From contig CAVWDE010000002.1 of NCBI GenBank assembly GCA_963753685.1, positions 248,001-312,000 on the forward strand: a DNA stretch of 64,000 bases, written 5' to 3'. Positions 16,138 to 25,520 of the stretch are shown piece by piece. Both the position numbers and the translations under genes were made by a program. Numbering within the stretch: the stretch's first letter is position 1; each line of letters begins with the position of its first letter. Source of the DNA: DATAOG01 sp963753685. Its GTDB lineage: Bacteria; Pseudomonadota; Alphaproteobacteria; Geminicoccales; Geminicoccaceae. Below the pieces are notes generated by a model, which saw only the letters and a list, made by a program, of their open reading frames with translations, was not told where the DNA came from and did no database searches.

Positions 16138-18192
16138 TCAGCGGGCGCTGCCCGTGACCGTGATCCGCTCGGGCGCCGCACGTTCGGTGCGCCCGGCGCC
16201 GAGCTCGATCCGAAGATCCGTGATCAGGCGCCCGCCGCCTGCGACCACGCCCCGACCGACCAGCGTCACGATCGGCAGGCGCGCGCCGAAGCCCGGCGAG
16301 TACCAGCCGAGCGGCGGCTCGGTCTGGCCGCGCACCGCGGACCAGTCGAGCCCCTCGGGCAGGCGCATGAGCGCGCGCCAGCGGCCGAGGTCGGTCTGCC
16401 AGCTGAGCTGCGCCACATGGCCGTCGAGATGGCATTCGACCTCCGGCCCGAGGTGGAACGCGAGGCGGCAGTCGTGGCGGCCGGTGCTCTCGAGGGCATC
16501 CTCGACGACCAGGCGCCGGGCCCCCCGATCGAGCGTGACCGTGCGCTCGTGGCGGGCCGCGGGAGCGAGCCGCCGATAGCCGTCATGGGCTGCGCGCCAG
16601 ACCGCCTCAGGCCCGCCCTCGAGGCCGCTTACGGCGAGCTCCGTGGCCTTTGCCCACGTCGTCCACAGGAAGGGCCCCCCCGAGACCGACTGGTCCTGGC
16701 CGGCGAGCTCGAGGCAGTTGTGGCCGATGGTCGAGCGGAAATAAGCGCGCCAGGCCGCTTCCCCCTGGTAGGTATAGGTGCCGGGGTCGACCAGGACCTC
16801 GACGCCGCCGCACCGGAGCTCGATCGAGAGCGCGTCCGCATGGGCATGGGCGGCGATCGAGAGGAAGCCATGCGGCCCGTGGTCGGCCCGGCACCAGATC
16901 TCGTCCTCCTGGTGCGGCGCGGCGCGCAACAGCACCAGGCCGGCGTCCGCGAACCGGTGGGGCAGCGCTTCGGGGCGACGCCCCTGGGGCAGCCCGCCGC
17001 CGGCCAGCCCCCGCCAGAGCAGCGTCCGGAGATCGGTCGCCCCCTGATCCGGCCACCATTCAAGATCGCCGAACAGGGCGGCACCGGTCGCGAGCAGCGA
17101 GGCGCAGGGATTGACGTCCGGGTGATCGAGCAGCGGGCCGCGGCCATGATCGCCATCGCCCTGCCGCGGCGGCCGGCCGCGCACGTCGACCGTCGCCGCG
17201 AGCGCATCGATCATGGCGCAGATGCGCTGCCAGTACGCGACGCCGAGCGGGCATTTTGCAGCTTCCCCTTCGATGCCCGCGGCCAGCAGCAGCTCGAGCA
17301 CGAAGATGTGGTAGCTGCTCGCGAGCTCCCGGTTCAGACCGCTCTCGAAGGTCTGCACCTGCACTTCGCGACCAAGCGACCTGGCGGCGTGCTCACGCCA
17401 CCGCGGGGTCTCCGGGAAATATGGGAACGCGCAGCAGGCCGCGAACTGGCCCGCCTGCTCGGCGATCAGGTGGTTGTTCGCCGAGGAGCCGTGGCTGCTC
17501 AGGCGGGCGAGGTACTCCTGGTGATGATGGAGCTGGCGCAGGAACTCGGGATTGTCGTCGAACAGGGCCGCAACGCCAGGCCAGCCGGCCAGCAGGCGCC
17601 GAACCCAGACCCAGGACAGCAGCCGGACGCCGAGCTCGATGCCGCTGGTCCAATGGACGCCGGAGAGGAACGGGTTGCACCGCCACCAGGAGCGCAGCTG
17701 CGCGGCTGCGAAGTCGGCATAGCGCGCGTCCGACGTCAGGAAAAAGGCGGCGGCGAGGACGGTCAGCTGATAGTGGCGCGACGGCTCCCAGACATATTTG
17801 ATGGTGCCGACTTCCTGGACATCGCGGCAGTCGATGTCGAACGCGTAGGCGTCCTCGGGCGCACGCCGGCCGGTCCGCGGGTCGAGGAACCAGTCGGGAT
17901 CGCGCGTGAGATCCTCGCGTTCCCGGTCGAACAACGGGAACCGGCCGGCGAGCGCGGCATCGGCGGTGCGCACCAGCCGCGCTTTTGCCGCTTCGGGGAG
18001 CGCAGCGGCCAGCGCGGGATCGAGCGCGCTCGCGAACGCCGGCACCGACGCCGGCAGCGGCAATGGGTCAGGCTCAAAGGCCCGTAGCTGGCGCGCGCGC
18101 CAGCGCTGCTTCAGCCAGGCGTCGGCCACACGTCCCTTGATCTCCGCCGGCGACATCTGGGCCAGACGGCGCGCGTACCAGGATAGGTTCAC
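16138..18192 (-). CDS. Heparinase II/III-like protein (alginate lyase superfamily)
   Basis: Predicted polysaccharide lyase that cleaves uronic-acid-containing chains by beta-elimination. The N-terminal half is an alpha/alpha toroid (residues ~100-350, with WEPSRHYQLTVLAAA, GVHWTSGIELGVRLLSWVW and SANNHLIAEQAGQF). The C-terminal half is the heparinase II/III domain with AHAHADALSIELRCGGVEV, LVDPGTYTYQGEAAWR and RSTIGHNCLEL. It starts at GTG 18192, overlapping the upstream oxidoreductase stop as GTGA. No signal peptide is obvious at VNLSWYARRLAQMSP, so it may act inside the cell or be exported another way. Such lyases inside EPS loci are thought to trim or release polymer. Length 684 residues. 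Confidence 0.9.
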   Translation of the reverse strand: MNLSWYARRLAQMSPAEIKGRVADAWLKQRWRARQLRAFEPDPLPLPASVPAFASALDPALAAALPEAAKARLVRTADAALAGRFPLFDREREDLTRDPDWFLDPRTGRRAPEDAYAFDIDCRDVQEVGTIKYVWEPSRHYQLTVLAAAFFLTSDARYADFAAAQLRSWWRCNPFLSGVHWTSGIELGVRLLSWVWVRRLLAGWPGVAALFDDNPEFLRQLHHHQEYLARLSSHGSSANNHLIAEQAGQFAACCAFPYFPETPRWREHAARSLGREVQVQTFESGLNRELASSYHIFVLELLLAAGIEGEAAKCPLGVAYWQRICAMIDALAATVDVRGRPPRQGDGDHGRGPLLDHPDVNPCASLLATGAALFGDLEWWPDQGATDLRTLLWRGLAGGGLPQGRRPEALPHRFADAGLVLLRAAPHQEDEIWCRADHGPHGFLSIAAHAHADALSIELRCGGVEVLVDPGTYTYQGEAAWRAYFRSTIGHNCLELAGQDQSVSGGPFLWTTWAKATELAVSGLEGGPEAVWRAAHDGYRRLAPAARHERTVTLDRGARRLVVEDALESTGRHDCRLAFHLGPEVECHLDGHVAQLSWQTDLGRWRALMRLPEGLDWSAVRGQTEPPLGWYSPGFGARLPIVTLVGRGVVAGGGRLITDLRIELGAGRTERAAPERITVTGSAR

Positions 18193-20426
18193 TGCACGAC
18201 CCGCAGCTCGTGCCAGCTGCCGTCGTCGGTCGTCTCGGGGTCCGCCGTGCGGTCCCAAGCGGCGACCGGCTCGGATCTGCCGCTCGCGATGCTGCGCCCG
18301 ACCGCCAGCGTGCAGGCGGTGGTCGCGATCAGCGAGGCGAACGCGACCGGCATGTCGGCGCCCGTCCTGACCGCCCGGACGAACGCCTCGAGGGCGTGCT
18401 GTTGGCCCTTGTCCAGACCGGCGCGCGCGCGCCTGCGCCGGCCGCCGCGCCAGAGCTCGGTGCGCCGGAAATTGTCCATGCGCGCGACCTTGCCGTCGCC
18501 GAACGCCTCGAGGACCTCTTTGGGGTACTTGGGGTCGCCCTTGGTGACATAGGCGATCCTGGCGACCGAGCCGCCCCGATAGGTCAGCAGCGCCAGCAGG
18601 TTGTCGGGGTCGCCTGGGGTCGCGATCGCCTGCGCGGTGACCGGATCGGCGCCCAGCCACCAGGAGATCGTATCGATGAAATGGCCGCCTTCGCCGGCGA
18701 AGCGGGTGCCCTGGGATTCGGTCTGGGCGTACCAGCTGCCGGCCTCGAGCGGACCGGCATTGATGGTGTAGCTCACGACCTCGGGGCCGCCGCAGCCGCC
18801 CCAGCCGGCGTGCAGCCCGGTCAGGACGGGCGCGAAGCGGCGGTTGAAGCCGACCATGAGCCGGTCGTTGCCGGTCTCGGCGACCGCGTCCCGAACCGCG
18901 GCCAGCTGCTCCGCGCTCACCGCGAGCGGCTTCTCGACGAACACCGCCTTGCCGGCCCGCAGCGCCTCGCACACCAGGTGGGCATGGCTGTCGTGCCGGG
19001 TCGCGATCAGGACCGCGTTGATGTCCGGATCGGCGAGCAGGCTCTGGTAGTCGGTCGAGACCCGCCCGAAGCCGAACTTCGCGCGCGCGTTGGCGGCGGA
19101 CAGCGAGGTTGCGGTCGCGACCTCGATCAGCTCGACGTCCGGCCGGCCCTTGAGATGGGGCAAGAGCATCGTGGTCGCATAGTTGCCGCAACCGATCACA
19201 CCGAGGCGGACGCGGTCGGTCGGCGCCGCACCGCGCTGCCGCAGGCGGGCCGGTGCGGGCGGGGTCCGGGTCAGGGCTTCGAGCGCGCTGCCGTTCAGCG
19301 GATACTCGAACACCACGCCCAGGCCCTTGAGCTCGCCGCGGTCGATCTTGCCATAGACGGCGACCGCATCCTCGAAGGCGACCACCTCGCTCGTGATCGC
19401 GTCGAAATTGAGCTTGCCCGCCGCCAGCAGGTCGAGAATGCATTCCATGTTGCGGCGCTCGGTCCAGCGGACGTAGCCGATCGGATAGTCGATGCCGCGT
19501 TCCTCGTAGTTCGGATCGTAGCGGCCGGGCCCGTAGGAGCGCGAGAAACGGACGTCGAGCTCCTTGCCGTAGTAGGCGTTCCAGGGCAGATCCAGCCGGC
19601 ATTTGCCGATGTCGACGATGCGGGCGCGATCGCGCGCGAGCTCGGCCGCGACCTCGACGGGCTGGTTGGTGTTGCCGCCGGCGGTGAGGAAGAGGCAGTC
19701 CGCGCCGGCACCATTGGTCAGCGCCGACAGCCTGGCCTTCAAGGCATCGAAGGACGGCTCGCCAGGGATGCCGCAGGCGGCAGCACCGCTCGCGATCGCG
19801 AGATCGCAGCGGTCCTTCGCGACGTCGATGCCCAGGACCTGCACCCCGGCCGCGCGCAGGATCTGCACCAGGATCTGGCCGACCAGCCCGAGCCCGATCA
19901 CGCAGGCGGTCTCGCCGAGCCTGGCATCCGACTGGCGGAAGCCCTGCATCGCGATCGAGCCCACGGTCGTGAACGAGGCGTGCAACGGCGCCACGCCGTC
20001 CGGCACCGCCACGCACATGTTCTTCGGCACCCAGTTGTATTCGGCGTGCAGGGCGAACTGGTTGCCGCCGCAGGCCACGCGCTGGCCGACCTTGAACTCG
20101 TCGATGCCGGCGCCCACCGCGACCACGACGCCGGCCAGCGAGTAGCCGAGCGGCGTGTAGCTGTCGAGCCGGTTCATCACCTTCTGGTAGGTGGCGACCG
20201 GCCCCAGCTGGGCCATCGTCGCCATCACCTTCTTGACCTGGTCCGGGCGCGCCCGCGCCTTGCCGATCAGCGAGAGCTTGCTCTCGTGGATCTTCATGGC
20301 CTCGGTGCCCATCGAGATCAGCGAGAAGTCGCTGCGCACCAGGACGCCGCCCGCCTTGCAGGCCGGCACCGGCACCTCGAGCAGCTTGATCTCACCGGTC
20401 TTGTAGTTCTGTGCGATCTGCTTCAT
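18189..20426 (-). CDS. Two-domain oxidoreductase: zinc-type alcohol dehydrogenase plus Gfo/Idh/MocA
   Basis: Fusion of two oxidoreductase modules. Residues 1-~370 form a medium-chain alcohol dehydrogenase-like domain (YTPLGYSLAGVVVAVGAG, VGQRVACGGNQFALHAEY, and the Rossmann turn VIGLGLVGQI). Residues ~390-720 form a Gfo/Idh/MocA domain (VRLGVIGCGNYATTMLLPHL, VFVEKPLAVSAEQL, GEGGHFIDTISWWLG), in which EKP is the catalytic lysine motif. The ATG at 20426 is preferred over an upstream one because AGAGGG precedes it and the conserved MKQIAQNYKTGEIKL begins there. It sits between AsnB-like and heparinase-like genes, a trio I recognise from other surface-polysaccharide loci. Likely acts on a sugar or nucleotide sugar; reaction unknown. 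Confidence 0.88.
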   Translation of the reverse strand: MKQIAQNYKTGEIKLLEVPVPACKAGGVLVRSDFSLISMGTEAMKIHESKLSLIGKARARPDQVKKVMATMAQLGPVATYQKVMNRLDSYTPLGYSLAGVVVAVGAGIDEFKVGQRVACGGNQFALHAEYNWVPKNMCVAVPDGVAPLHASFTTVGSIAMQGFRQSDARLGETACVIGLGLVGQILVQILRAAGVQVLGIDVAKDRCDLAIASGAAACGIPGEPSFDALKARLSALTNGAGADCLFLTAGGNTNQPVEVAAELARDRARIVDIGKCRLDLPWNAYYGKELDVRFSRSYGPGRYDPNYEERGIDYPIGYVRWTERRNMECILDLLAAGKLNFDAITSEVVAFEDAVAVYGKIDRGELKGLGVVFEYPLNGSALEALTRTPPAPARLRQRGAAPTDRVRLGVIGCGNYATTMLLPHLKGRPDVELIEVATATSLSAANARAKFGFGRVSTDYQSLLADPDINAVLIATRHDSHAHLVCEALRAGKAVFVEKPLAVSAEQLAAVRDAVAETGNDRLMVGFNRRFAPVLTGLHAGWGGCGGPEVVSYTINAGPLEAGSWYAQTESQGTRFAGEGGHFIDTISWWLGADPVTAQAIATPGDPDNLLALLTYRGGSVARIAYVTKGDPKYPKEVLEAFGDGKVARMDNFRRTELWRGGRRRRARAGLDKGQQHALEAFVRAVRTGADMPVAFASLIATTACTLAVGRSIASGRSEPVAAWDRTADPETTDDGSWHELRVVQ

Positions 20427-20477
20427 GGCCCTCTGCCTGGAAATCAGCTCCCGCAATCAAGCTCGGTGCCGGCGGCG

Positions 20478-22394
20478 CTACAGCGCTGCGGACTGTTGCT
20501 GCAGCCAGGTTTCCAAGGTCATCAGCTGCCAGATCTCCTTGGAGCGATCGGCGAGGCCGGCGCGGTCCTCGTCGACCATCCGGCGCAGGTAGCCGGCGTT
20601 CAGGAAGCCGGAGCCGGCCATGCGGCCGCCGATCAGGAGATCCTCGACCATGGTCTGCAGGTCGCGGCGGATCCAGGCGCGCAGGGGCGCGCTGAACAGG
20701 CCCTTGGGCCGGTAGATGACCGCCTTCGGCAGGTACGGCTCGGCGGCCTTCTTGAGCACCGCCTTGGTTTGCCAGCGCTCGATCTTGCGCCGTCCGGAGA
20801 TGGCGAAGGCGGCGGCCGCGACTTCGCGGTCGACGTAGGGCACGCGAACCTCGGTCGAGGCGGCCATGCTCGCGCGATCGGTGTAGGCGAGGTTGAGGCC
20901 CGGCAGGAAATGCCGGACGTCGGTGTAGCACATGCTGTTCACCTGATCGCCGCAGTTGGCGCTACGGTATTGATTGTAGAGCTCGGCGTGCTGGTCGATC
21001 AGGCCATCGACCGCCCCAAAGAGGTCCGGATTGAGCAGGCCCTGGAACTCCGGCACGCCGCAATGGGTGTAGCTGCGTCGGAAGGCCGCTTCCTCGGGCA
21101 GATCGGCGAACGCCAGGAAGCGTTTGGCCCAGCGTACGGTCCGGTAGCCCTTGCTCTTGCCGGCCACGGGCAGGCGGTCGACGGTCGGGCGCACCAGCCC
21201 GTTGCGGATGAAGCCCGGCAGCCTCCGATATTGGGCGGCGAGCATGCAGGCGAGGTGTTTGCGGTAGCCGCCGAACAACTCGTCGGCGCCCATCCCGGAC
21301 AGGAGAACCTTGACGCCCGCGGCCCGCGCCGCCTTGCAGATCAGGTAGGCGTTGATCGCCGCGGCGTCGCCGATCGGCTCATCCAGGATCGCCACCATGC
21401 GCGGCAGCATGTCCGCGACGTCGGGCGCGATCTCGATCTCGTGCAGCTTGATGCCGTACATTCCGGCAATCTGGCGCGCGTAGAACAGATCGTCGGGCAT
21501 CGCCTCGAGCTTCTGGTCTTCGGCGCGGAAGGAGATGGTGTAGCCCTCGATCGCATGACCCTGGCGGGCCGCGATCGCGGTGATCAGGCTGGAGTCGAGG
21601 CCGCCGCTGAGGAAGGCCGAGACCGGGACGTCGGCGACCAGGTGGGCCGCCACGGACTCCTCGATGATCGTCCGCAGATCGGCGACCTCGATGTCCTGGT
21701 AGGCCTCGTGCACGAATTCGCGCCGCGGGTCGAAATAGCACTCCTGCCGGTAGCTGCCATCGGGCAACATCTCGGCCCAATGGCCCGGCGGCAGCTTGCC
21801 CACGCCCCGATAGACGCAGTGCGCTTCGGGAACCCAATAGTACATCAGCGACGAGATCAGCGCCGTCGAATCGATCTCCAGACTGTCCCCGAGCGCCAGC
21901 GCCAGCGCCTTGAGCTCGGACGCGAAGGCGAGGCCGCCCTGCCGGCGGGCGATGAACAGCGGCTTGATGCCGAACGGATCCCGGCCGAGGATCAGCCGGC
22001 CGGTCCGTTGGTCGAGCAGGGCGAAGGCGAACATGCCGCGCAAACGGTTGAGGCTGGCGGGGCCCCACCGCCGCCAGGCCTCGAGCAGGACCTCGGTATC
22101 GGAGGTGGTCCGGAAGCGGACGCCCTCGGCCGCCAGCTCGCGCTGCAACGCCTGATAATTGTAAATCTCGCCGTTGTAGACGAGGACCAGGCCATCCTTC
22201 TCAAACGGCTGGTTGGCCGCCTCCGACAGGTCGATGATCGACAGCCGGCGATGGCCCAGACGGACGTCGGTGCCGTGGCCTCGCCATTCGAGAATGCCCT
22301 CGGCATCCGGACCGCGATGCGCGCTGGCGTGCAGCATGCGCGCGAGCGTGTCCGCCTCGGCCGCGAAGTTGAACAGGCCGACTATGCCGCACAT
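20478..22394 (-). CDS. Asparagine synthase-type glutamine amidotransferase (AsnB-like)
   Basis: Glutamine-dependent, ATP-driven amidation enzyme. The N-terminal glutaminase domain begins MCGIVGLF with the nucleophile Cys2, followed by ASAHRGPDAEG, LGHRRLSIIDLS and YNGEIYNYQ. The synthetase domain contains the pyrophosphatase loop SAFLSGGLDSSLITA (about residue 262) and LLSGMGADELFGGY. Length 638 residues fits the class B family. In surface-polysaccharide loci such proteins are often proposed to convert uronic acid carboxylates to amides instead of making asparagine. Its place beside a uronate-forming dehydrogenase and heparinase-like protein fits that, but a role in asparagine supply cannot be excluded. 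Confidence 0.9.
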   Translation of the reverse strand: MCGIVGLFNFAAEADTLARMLHASAHRGPDAEGILEWRGHGTDVRLGHRRLSIIDLSEAANQPFEKDGLVLVYNGEIYNYQALQRELAAEGVRFRTTSDTEVLLEAWRRWGPASLNRLRGMFAFALLDQRTGRLILGRDPFGIKPLFIARRQGGLAFASELKALALALGDSLEIDSTALISSLMYYWVPEAHCVYRGVGKLPPGHWAEMLPDGSYRQECYFDPRREFVHEAYQDIEVADLRTIIEESVAAHLVADVPVSAFLSGGLDSSLITAIAARQGHAIEGYTISFRAEDQKLEAMPDDLFYARQIAGMYGIKLHEIEIAPDVADMLPRMVAILDEPIGDAAAINAYLICKAARAAGVKVLLSGMGADELFGGYRKHLACMLAAQYRRLPGFIRNGLVRPTVDRLPVAGKSKGYRTVRWAKRFLAFADLPEEAAFRRSYTHCGVPEFQGLLNPDLFGAVDGLIDQHAELYNQYRSANCGDQVNSMCYTDVRHFLPGLNLAYTDRASMAASTEVRVPYVDREVAAAAFAISGRRKIERWQTKAVLKKAAEPYLPKAVIYRPKGLFSAPLRAWIRRDLQTMVEDLLIGGRMAGSGFLNAGYLRRMVDEDRAGLADRSKEIWQLMTLETWLQQQSAAL

Positions 22395-22511
22395 GGCGCG
22401 GGCTCCGTGGCTGCGGTGACGTCGGGTCGAAGCGGATGAACTTCGGGCGGCCGGTCGGCCATGCCGATGCTCTGCCTGCTGGAGTGCATGCGGGCGATCT
22501 CTCGAGCGGAG

Positions 22512-23978
22512 CTATCGGTCACAGGACAGCTCCACCGGCGCTCGCTGCCCGATGGTCAGCTCGCCGTTCCTCTCGAACCCCAGGTGCCCGATCTGGTCCC
22601 AGGCGCCGCTCCGACCGTCCGAGGTCCAGTATTGGCCGCCTCGATCGGCGACCACGTAGGTGTTCCAATCGAAGCTGTTGCCGGCGTCCTGCCAAAACTG
22701 CGCATCGTCGGTGTCCGTCACGACACCGTTCTGCCCACTCCGGCCGCGGAAGATAATCGTATTGTGATAAACCGAATTATTGACCGCCCGCCAGGGTCCA
22801 TACGTGCCACTGCCGCGATCTTGATAAATCACACCAATCCCATTGCCGAAGTCGCTCGCGACCTCGACCAGGTTGTCATAGACTTTGACATTGCTGCTGT
22901 CCTGAATGAGGATCTGCGATCCCCACAGCCAGTTGTCGAAGTGGCTGGTGCCGTTATCAGCTACCAGGTTATTACGAATGATCGCGGCATAGGACACCTC
23001 GTGCTTGATGCCATCGTTGGCGTTCCTGAACACTTTATTGCCATCATAGACGGTATCGATATTGTCGGTATCGGTCCAGAGACCGGGGCCGCCGTTGTCA
23101 TGGATGCAGGAGTTCTGGACCACGAGTCCTTCCGTTCCCCAGAACTTGGTGCCGCCGGCTTCCCATTTGGGATTGTAGCCGGCGTAGTTGTTGAAGGCGA
23201 TCTCGACGCCGTCGATCCGGGAGCCGGCGCCCGAGGCGGCCGAGATGCCCAGCTGGCCGTTGTGGCTGAAGGAACCACCGCTCACACGCGTCCCTGGGCC
23301 GAAGGAAAGGCCCTGGCCGTGGTTCCAGCGGGCGGTGACGTCAGTAATTTGCCAGCCGCGTGCATCGTCGGCGTAGATGGCTCCCTGTTGTGCGTCCGAG
23401 GCGTACTTCTCGACGATCAGGCTCTTGAGCACGACATCTTCAGCCTCGCCGCCAAATGCCCGCGGCGTGACGCCGAGTTCGATCGTCTGGCCGGTCGGAT
23501 CGTCGGCCAGCCAGGCCCGGCCGTCCTCGTAATACCAGCGCCCCGGGCCCAGCTCCTCGAGGGATCCGACCCGTGGATAGAGGCGACCGTCGAAGAACAG
23601 ATCCTCCCGCAGCTTGCACAGGTCTCGACCGTCAGCGCATTCGCCGTGGAAGTCTAACGGAGGAGGCAGACCCGCCGCCGTCCAGAAACCGGAATCCCGG
23701 GTCCAGGTTTTCAGGACCATGGCGCCGTTCAGGATCACGCCGTCTTGGCCGATGAACTGCTGGCCGGTCTTGGGAGTGATGGTTTGCTGGCGGTAGACCC
23801 CCGGCTCGAAACGAAACCGCGTGCCCTCGGGCGCGCGCGCCACGATGGCTTGAATGTCCTGCCCGGGCGTCAAGACGACGGTGCCGTCATCGGCCGCCGC
23901 CAACGCGCAAGCGCTACCGGCGAGGGCCGTGACCGCGGCGAGCCAGAAGGTTCTGCGCGGCGACGTCGTTCGGATCAT
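22512..23978 (-). CDS. Secreted right-handed parallel beta-helix protein
   Basis: Exported protein of 488 residues. The N-terminus has positive charges then a hydrophobic stretch ending in Ala-rich sequence (TFWLAAVTALAGSACALAAA), a signal peptide with probable cleavage near residue 28. From about residue 165 the sequence shows short repeated rungs (DVVLKSLIVEKY, WQITDVTARWNHGQG, GIHD-like turns, VVQNSCIHDNG, NIDTVYDGNKVFRN, AIIRNNLVADN, VKVYDNLVEV, NSVYHNTII). These are the Asn/Asp-containing coils of a pectate-lyase-like right-handed beta-helix. Such folds include polysaccharide lyases, hydrolases and C5-epimerases. A role in modifying or cutting the uronic-acid polymer is likely; the catalytic type cannot be read from the sequence. 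Confidence 0.85.
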   Translation of the reverse strand: MIRTTSPRRTFWLAAVTALAGSACALAAADDGTVVLTPGQDIQAIVARAPEGTRFRFEPGVYRQQTITPKTGQQFIGQDGVILNGAMVLKTWTRDSGFWTAAGLPPPLDFHGECADGRDLCKLREDLFFDGRLYPRVGSLEELGPGRWYYEDGRAWLADDPTGQTIELGVTPRAFGGEAEDVVLKSLIVEKYASDAQQGAIYADDARGWQITDVTARWNHGQGLSFGPGTRVSGGSFSHNGQLGISAASGAGSRIDGVEIAFNNYAGYNPKWEAGGTKFWGTEGLVVQNSCIHDNGGPGLWTDTDNIDTVYDGNKVFRNANDGIKHEVSYAAIIRNNLVADNGTSHFDNWLWGSQILIQDSSNVKVYDNLVEVASDFGNGIGVIYQDRGSGTYGPWRAVNNSVYHNTIIFRGRSGQNGVVTDTDDAQFWQDAGNSFDWNTYVVADRGGQYWTSDGRSGAWDQIGHLGFERNGELTIGQRAPVELSCDR

Positions 23979-24057
23979 CTGCTACGCCTTGTCAGGTCAC
24001 CGGCCGCAAGCCGGAGGGGGTGCCGGCGCTCGGGGCCGGAAGTGGACGTCAAGCCTG

Positions 24058-24711
24058 CTACCCGAGCCTGGCTTTGCGCACGACGAAGGCCTCGGCGTAA
24101 CGCTCGGGGGCGCGACATTCCATGCCCCGCAGGCGAGCGAGCCCCCGGAAGGTTTCGTCGTCGAACCATTGCTTGGAGCGCTGGGTCCCGAAATGGGCGT
24201 GCAGCAGCTCGATCTTGCGCTCCATGACCGCGGCCGTGAGCGGCACGTAGAGGTTCGGCCGGCCCAGATCGCCGTCCCATTTGGGGATCTCGTACTCGAG
24301 GATGAGGTGATCGCGAAACAGGTTCCAGGTGAGCCCGCACACCTCGCGATGGTCCTGGTGCGCATCGCTGCCCCGATGGGTCAGCACGACATCCGGATCG
24401 ACCCGCGCGCGCACGTCTTCGAGCCAGGCCTTGATCTCGTCGCCCTGATAGGGGAACAAACCGTCGTCGAACTGCGCGAGCTCGATCCTGGCCCTCGCGG
24501 CGCCGGGCAGGAACGCCGCCGCCGAGGCTCTCGCCTCCGCGGCCCGCGGGCCCGGGGCGCTCAGCACGCACCAGTCGACCTCGAGCCGGACCCCGGACGC
24601 GATCCAGCCGAGCAGCGTGCCGCCGGCGCCGATCTCGATATCGTCGGCATGGGCGCCCAGGCACAGAACCGAGAGCGTCTCGCCCGGCCGCGCCAGCTGC
24701 AAGGGGATCAT
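24058..24711 (-). CDS. PIG-L (LmbE) family deacetylase
   Basis: Zinc-dependent N-acetyl-sugar deacetylase family, 217 residues. The metal site motif is seen as LGAHADDIEIGAGGTL (AHxDD, about residues 18-24) and the later histidine motif as GSDAHQDHREVC (HxDH-type). The ATG at 24711 overlaps the stop of the cytidylyltransferase gene as ATGA, so the two are translationally coupled. Upstream extension of the frame enters the neighbour's coding sequence and is rejected. In polysaccharide loci such enzymes remove acetyl groups from amino sugars on nucleotide or lipid carriers; the substrate here is unknown. Confidence 0.9.
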   Translation of the reverse strand: MIPLQLARPGETLSVLCLGAHADDIEIGAGGTLLGWIASGVRLEVDWCVLSAPGPRAAEARASAAAFLPGAARARIELAQFDDGLFPYQGDEIKAWLEDVRARVDPDVVLTHRGSDAHQDHREVCGLTWNLFRDHLILEYEIPKWDGDLGRPNLYVPLTAAVMERKIELLHAHFGTQRSKQWFDDETFRGLARLRGMECRAPERYAEAFVVRKARLG

Positions 24712-25520
24712 AGCGCTGCGATCGACAACGCTTGGGCCTGCTTGCCGGAGTCGCCGGTGCGCCACGGCATCTTGCCCTGCTCGACCATCTCCTCGAGGAC
24801 CTGGCGGTCCTTCAGATTGTCCATGCAGCGCCAGAAGCCCTCGTGCTTGTAGGCCATCAGCTGGTTGGCCGCGATCAACCGCGAGAACGGCTCGAGCACC
24901 AGCTCCTCGCCCTCGTTCATGTAGTCGAAGATCTCGGGCCGCAGGATGAAGTAGCCGGCGTTGATCCAGATATCCGAACGGTCGGACGACCGGAACTCGC
25001 GCACCCGGCCGTCGGCTTCGATGTCCGCGAGATGATAGGTGAGCGGCGGGCGCACCGCGAGAAAGCAGGCGAGCTTGCCGCTCCTTTTGAAGCGCGCGAC
25101 CATGTCGTCGAGGTCGACGTCGGTCAGCCCGTCGCTGTAGTTGGCGAGGAAGATCTCCTCGTCCTTGACGTGGTCGCGCACCGCCCACAGCCGCTCGCCG
25201 ATACTGCGCCAGATGCCGGTATCGATGAGCGTCACGCGCCAGTCCTCGTCGGGCTCGCGCAGCAGCTCGACATGGGCGCCGAACCCCGACACGACGCAGT
25301 CGGCGTACGCCTGCGGCCGGTAGTTCAAAAAGAACTCTTTGATGATGTTGGCTTTGTAGCCGAGCGTCAGGATGAAATCCCGGTGCCCGTATTCCCTATA
25401 GTATTGCATGACGTGCCACAGAATCGGCTGATGGCCGACCGGGATCATCGGCTTCGGGATGTTCTCCGAATACTCGCGAATGCGGGTGCCCAGGCCCCCG
25501 CAGAAGAGCACGACCTTCAT
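24708..25520 (-). CDS. Glucose-1-phosphate cytidylyltransferase-like nucleotidyltransferase
   Basis: Sugar-phosphate nucleotidyltransferase of 270 residues, close in length and sequence pattern to RfbF, which makes CDP-glucose. The signature MKVVLFCGGLGTRIREYSEN opens the protein and is followed by PKPMIPVGHQPILWHVMQYY, LTLGYKANIIKEFF, DTGIWRSIGERL, LANYSDGLTDVDL and FWRCMDNLKDRQVLEEM. The start at 25520 has AAGGAA upstream and overlaps the methyltransferase stop as ATGA; a longer frame to 25634 lies inside that gene. It would open a CDP-hexose pathway, yet no CDP-glucose 4,6-dehydratase is visible in the window. CTP specificity is inferred from family resemblance. Confidence 0.88.
   Translation of the reverse strand: MKVVLFCGGLGTRIREYSENIPKPMIPVGHQPILWHVMQYYREYGHRDFILTLGYKANIIKEFFLNYRPQAYADCVVSGFGAHVELLREPDEDWRVTLIDTGIWRSIGERLWAVRDHVKDEEIFLANYSDGLTDVDLDDMVARFKRSGKLACFLAVRPPLTYHLADIEADGRVREFRSSDRSDIWINAGYFILRPEIFDYMNEGEELVLEPFSRLIAANQLMAYKHEGFWRCMDNLKDRQVLEEMVEQGKMPWRTGDSGKQAQALSIAAL

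Noticed and set aside
18193..20016. Minus-strand frame that extends the heparinase-like gene upstream into one giant protein
   Set aside because: The extension overlaps the two-domain oxidoreductase in another frame and has no homology; a GTG at 18192 with GTGA overlap is the natural start.
18210..22439. Very long plus-strand open frame (over 1400 codons) antisense to three genes
   Set aside because: Composition is shadow-like (Arg/Ala/Asp-rich, no domains), and the minus strand carries three well-recognised enzymes with coupled starts. High-GC DNA often leaves antisense frames open.
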